DNA from: Nocardia spumae
Lineage (GTDB): Bacteria > Actinomycetota > Actinomycetes > Mycobacteriales > Mycobacteriaceae
DNA length: 64,000 nucleotides
Assembly: GCF_020733635.1 (NCBI RefSeq)
Contig: NZ_JAJFZL010000001.1
Location: forward strand, 4,340,001-4,404,000
Direction of reading: 5' to 3'
The notes under the pieces were generated by a model. The model was given only the letters and a program-made list of their open reading frames with translations. It searched no databases and was not told where the DNA came from. Positions within the stretch are counted from its first letter, which is position 1. Every line of letters begins with the position of its first letter. The translations under genes were made by a program, and so were the position numbers. Below are positions 58,923-64,000 of the stretch, one piece after another.

Positions 58923-60530
58923 TCAGTGGGCCAACCCCGCATCCTTGCTCCCGTAGGCCTTGCGCAGTTCCGGCTTGACGACCTTGCCGCTGGCATTGCG
59001 CGGCAGTTCCTCGACGATCACGAGATCCTTCGGATGCTTGAAGCGAGCGAGATTGTCGTCGAGATGGGACTCGAGTTCGGCGAGTGTCAACCCGTCGACA
59101 CCGTCGACGAGTACGACGACGGCCACCGGCACCTCGCCCCACTTCTCGTGCGCCCGACCGATGACCGCGGCCTCGGCGATCGCGGGATGCCCGTACAAGA
59201 CGTTCTCGACTTCGGCGCAATAGATGTTCTCGCCGCCGGAGATGATCATGTCCTTGGCCCGGTCGACGACGTAGAGAAATCCTTCCTCGTCCTGGCGGAC
59301 CAGGTCACCGGAGTGGAACCACCCCCCGCGGAACGCCTCCGCGGTGCCCTCCGGATTCTGCCAGTAGCCCTTCATCAAATTCGGTCCGCGGTAGACGATT
59401 TCGCCGACCTCACCCGGTTTGACGTCGTTCATCATCGGGTCGACGATGCGAGCGGTGACCGCCGGCACCACCTTGCCGATGGAGCCGATCTTGCGCAATG
59501 CGTCCTTGCCCTCGAGCACACAGGTGACCGGAGACATCTCGGTCTGGCCGAACGCGGTCATGTTGAGCGCCCGCGGGAAGGTCTCGTTCATCGCCGTGAG
59601 CACGGTATCGGAGGCCGGGGCCGCGCCCCAGCTGATGGTGCGCAGCGCGAGTGCACGCGGCCTGGCCTGTTGCGCCGCGCAGATGGCCTGCCATTGGGCG
59701 GGCACCATGAACACCGAGGTCGTGCCCTCGCGTTCCATGATGTCGAGCATGGCGTCGGCGTCGAACGCGCCGAGTGGATGAATCACCGCCCGTACGCCCC
59801 GGTAGAAGACCGGTGCGAACGCCGCCAGACCGGCGATGTGGAAGAGGGGCGGTACGACCGAGGCGACATCGTCGTCCGTGCCGCCGTCGCTCGCGTTGAT
59901 CGTGGTCACCGCCTGCGCCTGCAGATTAGTGTGAGTGAGCATGGCGCCCTTGGGTTTTCCGGTGGTGCCCGAGGTGTACATGATGACCGCGACGGTGTCC
60001 TCGGGAACATCGATCTCGGGCGGATCGGCCGACTCCTCGGCGAGCAACGCCTCGTAATCGAGATGGGCCGGATCGTCACCGCCGTCGACCACGATGATCG
60101 TATCGATCGCGCCGGTGGCCACGCTCACAGCATCCATCAGCGGCGCGAGCGGTTTCTCGGTCACGATGAGCCGGGCGCCGCTGTCGGTCGCCAGGAACGA
60201 CACCTCGGCCGGGCTCATCCGGATATTGACCGGCACCGGAATCGCGCCGATCAGATTGGCTCCCAATACGGCCTCGATGTACTCGGTGCGATTGAGCAGC
60301 GCCATCAGGACGCGGTCGCCGAACCGGACTCCGCGCCGATGCAGGGCGGCGGCGAACGCGCGGGAGCGTTCGTCGAGCGCGCGCCACGACGTCGATCGGT
60401 CGAGGTAGGTGATTGCGGTCCGGTCCGGCGTCATGAACGAATGCCGCTGCACCTGGTTGTTCCAGTGGTTACGTCGCGAGCGCATCGGCTCGGTGATCGA
60501 TTCGTTCGTCGACTCGGTGGTGGCGGTCAT
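58923..60530 (-). CDS. Long-chain acyl-CoA synthetase (FadD-type)
   Basis: A 535-residue ANL-family ligase. Motifs: MYTSGTTGKPKGAMLTHTN (about residue 183), FGQTEMSPVTC (A5), GGWFHSGDLVRQDEEGFLYVVDR (hinge, in pieces), KDMIISGGENIYCAEVE and the catalytic Lys in LPRNASGKVVKPELRKAY. It activates a fatty or aromatic acid as the adenylate and transfers it to CoA. It is closest by eye to mycobacterial FadD acid-CoA ligases of medium length; FAAL-type insertions are not evident. ATG 60530 has a GGGAG site. The role is unknown, but an acyl-CoA for the NRPS starter C domain is conceivable. Confidence 0.88.
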   Translation of the reverse strand: MTATTESTNESITEPMRSRRNHWNNQVQRHSFMTPDRTAITYLDRSTSWRALDERSRAFAAALHRRGVRFGDRVLMALLNRTEYIEAVLGANLIGAIPVPVNIRMSPAEVSFLATDSGARLIVTEKPLAPLMDAVSVATGAIDTIIVVDGGDDPAHLDYEALLAEESADPPEIDVPEDTVAVIMYTSGTTGKPKGAMLTHTNLQAQAVTTINASDGGTDDDVASVVPPLFHIAGLAAFAPVFYRGVRAVIHPLGAFDADAMLDIMEREGTTSVFMVPAQWQAICAAQQARPRALALRTISWGAAPASDTVLTAMNETFPRALNMTAFGQTEMSPVTCVLEGKDALRKIGSIGKVVPAVTARIVDPMMNDVKPGEVGEIVYRGPNLMKGYWQNPEGTAEAFRGGWFHSGDLVRQDEEGFLYVVDRAKDMIISGGENIYCAEVENVLYGHPAIAEAAVIGRAHEKWGEVPVAVVVLVDGVDGLTLAELESHLDDNLARFKHPKDLVIVEELPRNASGKVVKPELRKAYGSKDAGLAH

Positions 60531-60759
60531 GCTCGCTCCCGTCGTACGCGCGACCCGGTCACTCTGAGCCGCTGCGGACTATGTGCTCTCGGTCACACAG
60601 TAGCGAGACGAGATCGCCGACCGGCGCCGATCGAACGATTCGCCGACGACGTCCCGGCCGCCATGTCGTGATGCCTCGAAGCGGTCGCGCCCCGGGCGAC
60701 GGGAACCTCCGGGGCGCAATCCGGATATCGGCTCGGCGGGTCGGACCGCCGAGACAGGA

Positions 60760-60915
60760 TCATTTCGGGATTCGGTCCGGGTGTTGCTGGTAGTAGTCGA
60801 CGATCGTCCGCGCGATCTCGACAAGCGACCGATCCGGGGACGGGAGCCGTTCGTGGACAACCTTTTCGATGTGCGCGAGATCCTCGGCCGACAACGCTGG
60901 TTTCCTCTCACCCAT
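60760..60915 (-). CDS. Very small acidic helical protein, unknown function
   Basis: A 51-codon frame, MGERKPALSAEDLAHIEKVV..., with the codon-position bias of real genes in this window and a composition rich in Glu, Asp, Arg and Lys. It predicts two amphipathic helices (LSAEDLAHIEKVVHERL and LVEIARTIVDYYQQH). The stop is TGA at 60760. No family is recognised. The start lies two bases downstream of the stop of the small secreted-protein gene, so the two are probably one unit. The ribosome-binding site is weak (GGGGCG). Confidence 0.55.
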   Translation of the reverse strand: MGERKPALSAEDLAHIEKVVHERLPSPDRSLVEIARTIVDYYQQHPDRIPK

Positions 60916-60917
60916 GA

Positions 60918-61127
60918 CTAACGCCCCGCACTACCGGTGGACAGCCTCCGGCCGGGATGCGGTCTCTCGCCGTGCGTGTAGTGCCGCTGGTCGTGGGTGA
61001 GGTCGCAGCGCTCGTGGCCGCGGACGACGTCGGTGTCGTGGGCGTCGGCCGGTGGGGCGCCCAGCAGCGGGATGGTGGCGACGCCGGCGAGGATGATCGC
61101 GGTGGCGGTGAGCCGTTCGAGACTCAT
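60918..61127 (-). CDS. Small secreted His-rich protein
   Basis: A 69-residue protein with a good signal peptide (SLERLTATAIILAGVATIPL, cleavage near ADAHD). The mature part is about 40 residues with several His, Asp and Arg (CDLTHDQRHYTHGERPH), which might bind metal. A GAGGGG stretch lies 14 bases upstream of the ATG, which is rather far. No family is recognised. It is adjacent to the 51-residue gene. Confidence 0.5.
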   Translation of the reverse strand: MSLERLTATAIILAGVATIPLLGAPPADAHDTDVVRGHERCDLTHDQRHYTHGERPHPGRRLSTGSAGR

Positions 61128-61287
61128 GCTGTTCGGTTGTTCCCCTCATCGGATTGGACAGGTCATCCAGGTATCCCTGCGGTATTCGGTTGGGTTACAG
61201 CGTTTTTCAGATTAGGGGGAGGGAACGGGCGAACAGTCCGGATACCACCGCGAATACCGGCTCGACGCCGGTGGTCGCCCCAGTCGT

Positions 61288-61944
61288 TCAGGGGCTGTGA
61301 CTCGATTCGCGCCGGCCGGTGGCCAGGAGATAGACACTGATCACCAGCACCCACGAGGGAAAGACGAGGGTCACCCAGAGGCTGTGGCTGACCACTATCA
61401 ACAGAACCAGGGCGAGCAGGTAGGTGACGAGCACCAGCAGGCGGGGCACCAGCGCGGTGCGGAACCAGATCGTGGCCAGCGAGATCATGAAGACCGCGGC
61501 CATGCGCACACCGTAGACGTTGCTGATGTGCAACATGAACTCACGACCGAAGGAGATCACCTCGTCATGCGGACTGTGCGAATGCCGGGAGAGCGCGAGT
61601 GTGGCGCCGGCGGTCGCCGTCGCGACGAACACCATCGCCAGGAACAGCACTCCGCTGCCGAGTACCACCGTCGAGAAGAACCGGTCCTCGAGGTGCCCGA
61701 GCCGGTCGCGCACCACGCCCAGGAACCACAGGAACGCGATACCGGCGAACGGCATCATGAGGACCGCGATGGTGATCCTCGCATCGTTGCGCGTCGCCCA
61801 GGGCGTGAACGGATCGCTGGGCAGTGTCAGTCGCATCAACACCAGGCTGGTCGCGAACAGCACGGCGAAGACGATGCCGGCGACGGCCGCGGCACGCAGC
61901 GTCGTCAACTGGCGGTACGGTCCGCTGTCCGGCGTATCGGTCAT
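61288..61944 (-). CDS. Conserved membrane protein, unknown function
   Basis: A 218-residue protein with about six predicted transmembrane helices: ~18-38 (AAVAGIVFAVLFATSLVLM), ~58-78, ~90-113, ~145-160, ~165-188 and ~190-208. A cytosolic or periplasmic loop, ALSRHSHSPHDEVISFGREF, is rich in His. I recognise no transporter or enzyme motif. It is probably monocistronic. Confidence 0.75.
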   Translation of the reverse strand: MTDTPDSGPYRQLTTLRAAAVAGIVFAVLFATSLVLMRLTLPSDPFTPWATRNDARITIAVLMMPFAGIAFLWFLGVVRDRLGHLEDRFFSTVVLGSGVLFLAMVFVATATAGATLALSRHSHSPHDEVISFGREFMLHISNVYGVRMAAVFMISLATIWFRTALVPRLLVLVTYLLALVLLIVVSHSLWVTLVFPSWVLVISVYLLATGRRESSHSP

Positions 61945-62024
61945 CGATCAATCGTGGACGCCTCACCGCGCGAAAGCGCTGGATTGCGGAATTCGGGGCC
62001 CTCGGGCAGGGACCCACTCTCCGG

Positions 62025-63308
62025 TCAGCGGGATCCGACGCGATGGTCGTCGCTACCGTCCACCGGGTGCACGGTGTGCAGGATCCAATCGCCCTTGGCA
62101 TCGGATTTGGCGTGGTAGAGGGTCGTATCGGCGGCATCGAGCAGCCATTCCGGATCGGTGCCGGCGATCGGGGTGACCACGGCGCCGATGCTCGCCGAGA
62201 TATGCAACCGATGACCGCCGACGATGATCGGCTCCGACAGGGCACCGCGCAGCCGATCGGCGACGGCGGTGACCCGCTCGTTGTCCGCCGGAGGAAACAC
62301 CATGACCACGAACTCGTCGCCGCCGATACGCGTGACCAGACACCCCTGCCCGTCCAGGCTGTCGTGCAGCCGCCGGCCGACCGTCGCCAGGACCTGATCA
62401 CCGGTTCCGTGCCCGTAGCGGTCGTTGACCTCCTTGAAATGGTCGAGGTCGGTGAAGCACAGTCCCATCCGATCGCAATCGCCGGCCGCCGCGATGACCT
62501 GGCTGAGCTGTTCGAGCAGATGCCGGCGGTTGGGCAGGCCGGTGAGCGCGTCGTGGCGGGCCTGGTAGTGCAGCTGCTCCTGGAGTTGATGGCGCTCGGT
62601 CACATCCTCACCGATCGCCAGCAGATAGTCCGGCTCGTCACCGGCCCCCTTGACGTAGGTGATGGCGAAGGCGGCCCAGCCGACGCTCCCGTCCGCGCGC
62701 AGCAATCGCCGCTCGATCCGCGCGGTGCCCTCCTTGGCCGGGACGAGCTTGTCGTAGACCATCCGTCGGATCTCGTTCTGATCGTCCGGATGCGCGAAGT
62801 CGTAGACCGAGATCCCGTACAACGCCTCCTGTGGCACACCGATCATCGCCGCCAGATGTGGATTGGCCTCCAGCAGGGCGCCGTCGGTATCACCGACCGC
62901 GATGGCGATGGACGCGTGGTCGAACACGATCCGGAAACGCTTGTCGTACTCCGACTGGGCCGCGCGTTCGGCCACCGAGGCGTCATGGTGCCCCTGGCCG
63001 AGGGCGGCGAGTACCGCCGCCAGCCGCGGACCGGATTCGGGATGGTCGCAGTAATCGATCAGCCCGTACAGCACCGGCGCCGAGACGACGGGTACCCCGG
63101 GGTCGGTCAGCCGCGCGTGCGCCAAGGCGGCGCCCACTCGCGAGCCGACAGCGGGATCGAAGGTCGCGGCGTTCAGTCCGGCCAGAAGATCGCGCAGCAA
63201 CTCACGGAGCAGCGATATTTCTACATCAGTGTAGGGACTGGAATCCGCGAGCGAGGCCAAAGCGCGTCGCCACTGCTGGGCGAACGCGGTGTACTCCAGG
63301 TCGTCCAC
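62025..63308 (-). CDS. PAS-GGDEF diguanylate cyclase
   Basis: A 427-residue signalling protein. An N-terminal helical region (~1-130) precedes a PAS domain (~145-265, FRIVFDHASIAIAVGDTDGA to GEDVTERHQLQEQL) and a GGDEF domain (~270-415). The latter has DALTGLPNRR, FTDLDHFKEVNDRYGHGTGD and an intact active site, RIGGDEFVVMV, so it should make cyclic di-GMP. The RxxD inhibitory site that normally lies five residues before GGDEF is not present, suggesting no product inhibition. GTG 63308 was chosen for its AGGGGAG site; the longer upstream frame lacks one. No EAL domain is fused. Confidence 0.9.
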   Translation of the reverse strand: MDDLEYTAFAQQWRRALASLADSSPYTDVEISLLRELLRDLLAGLNAATFDPAVGSRVGAALAHARLTDPGVPVVSAPVLYGLIDYCDHPESGPRLAAVLAALGQGHHDASVAERAAQSEYDKRFRIVFDHASIAIAVGDTDGALLEANPHLAAMIGVPQEALYGISVYDFAHPDDQNEIRRMVYDKLVPAKEGTARIERRLLRADGSVGWAAFAITYVKGAGDEPDYLLAIGEDVTERHQLQEQLHYQARHDALTGLPNRRHLLEQLSQVIAAAGDCDRMGLCFTDLDHFKEVNDRYGHGTGDQVLATVGRRLHDSLDGQGCLVTRIGGDEFVVMVFPPADNERVTAVADRLRGALSEPIIVGGHRLHISASIGAVVTPIAGTDPEWLLDAADTTLYHAKSDAKGDWILHTVHPVDGSDDHRVGSR

Positions 63309-63452
63309 TACAACTCCCCTGCCCGGTTCGGGAGCCCGTCGAGGTCGGGCGTCCGGTAGTGCCTCCTCCGGCTGGTACCGCTCTGTACGCAACGCTAAAC
63401 GTCGCTGCTGCAAAAGTACTGCACGCCGGAATCCTCACGACAGGGAACACCT

Positions 63453-64000
63453 CTAGGCGTCGTGATCTTCCATGAAGATCGACCTACCTTTGTACCGGGC
63501 GGTCGTGCATTGCCACACCCAGCTCGCCTGCACACACTGGTCCAGATCCTCGAGATAGTCGGCGATCGTGTCGGTGAGCTCGCCGTTTCCGCTGCTCACA
63601 CAGTGCCGCAGCACTCGCGCCCGCAACCTGCGGAAGTGGGTCAGCCGGTCGCGTACGACGGTAGCGGCGGCGGCCACGGCATCGGTCAGCGTCGCGCCGG
63701 GTGTGTTGAGCAGCAGTATCGGAACAAGATTGAAATCGGAACGATCGACGATGCACTCCTTCTCGAAGGAGAAGACGTCGTTCATCAAGGCCCCGATCTC
63801 GGCGGTCAACCGGATGAGGACACGCACCTCGTCATCGAGCCCGGCGTCGCGGATCCGCTCCCACGGCAGGACCACCCCGCGCGCGAAATCGCAGAGCGCG
63901 ATCGCGGGGTACATACCGGAGATCTGATTGCGGAGTTCGATGTACTCGCCGACGCCGAGCAGATCGCGGCGCGCACTGGCGTTCTGATCGCGGATGGCCG
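63453..64000 (-). CDS. Class I terpene synthase, C-terminal part
   Basis: The frame is open to the window edge, so the N-terminal half, with the DDxxD motif, is outside. Visible residues include EYIELRNQISGMYPAIALCDFA, a typical helix-G segment (in pieces), then the second metal motif NDVFSFEKE, which fits N-D-x-x-S-x-x-K-E with all three Mg ligands. It ends with the WVWQCTTARYKG segment, matching the Arg-Tyr pair that closes the active site in bacterial sesquiterpene synthases. It should cyclise farnesyl or geranyl diphosphate. The product cannot be predicted from this half. Residue 153 counted from the internal ATG 63914 is the last, but that ATG is not the real start. Confidence 0.88.
   Translation of the reverse strand, partial: AIRDQNASARRDLLGVGEYIELRNQISGMYPAIALCDFARGVVLPWERIRDAGLDDEVRVLIRLTAEIGALMNDVFSFEKECIVDRSDFNLVPILLLNTPGATLTDAVAAAATVVRDRLTHFRRLRARVLRHCVSSGNGELTDTIADYLEDLDQCVQASWVWQCTTARYKGRSIFMEDHDA

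Overview
The window reads as a high-GC actinobacterial chromosome, most likely a Nocardia-type mycolate-producing organism. The reasons are the strong G/C third-position bias, a very large seven-module NRPS in nocardial/mycobacterial style, a wax ester synthase/DGAT, a SigB/SigF-type sigma factor, and a fused phosphoribosyltransferase/erythromycin-esterase protein resembling mycobacterial Rv2030c. The genus is an inference. No rRNA, tRNA, CRISPR array or insertion sequence was found.

Left end (1-16.5 kb): after an amidohydrolase tail and an SCO6745-like gene comes a block that resembles the mycobacterial dormancy (DosR) gene set. It holds a tandem universal stress protein, an Hsp20 chaperone, a Rip3-like site-2 protease with CBS domains, the Rv2030c-like fusion and a WS/DGAT. 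Inside it lies a tightly coupled six-gene leftward operon: an AMP-forming acyl-CoA ligase, 2-oxoacid dehydrogenase E1-alpha, E1-beta and E2, a free-standing acyl carrier protein, and a divergent PRPP-synthetase-like protein. A neighbouring amino-acid permease is a pseudogene with two lesions. Two DosR-like boxes are candidates in the 11.2-11.5 kb divergent region.

Middle (16.7-25.4 kb): a TrpF-like isomerase gene converges on, and overlaps, a two-gene operon (an alpha-alpha toroid repeat protein with a membrane tail, and an EamA transporter). Next are an SDR, an orphan SigF-type sigma factor, two decayed gene remnants (an alpha/beta-hydrolase-like piece and an FAD oxidoreductase tail), a secreted type-B carboxylesterase and an FkbM-family methyltransferase.

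NRPS (25.46-49.93 kb): one leftward gene of 8156 codons encodes C-A-T x4, C-A-T-E, C-A-T and C-A-T-TE, for a predicted heptapeptide with one epimerised residue (position 5) and a probable Thr at position 7. The first C domain is EntF-like and has no upstream carrier domain, so an acyl or aryl cap is possible. A roughly 1.1-kb AT-richer non-coding region lies upstream of it.

Right end (51-64 kb): a small secreted protein comes first, then a carotenoid locus with a CarH/LitR-type MerR-cobalamin regulator divergent from crtE-crtI-crtB, separated by 11-bp direct repeats. After these come an ATP-dependent DNA ligase, a QueG-like Fe-S protein, a FadD-type ligase, two very small genes, a membrane protein, a PAS-GGDEF diguanylate cyclase and the C-terminal part of a class I terpene synthase running off the window.
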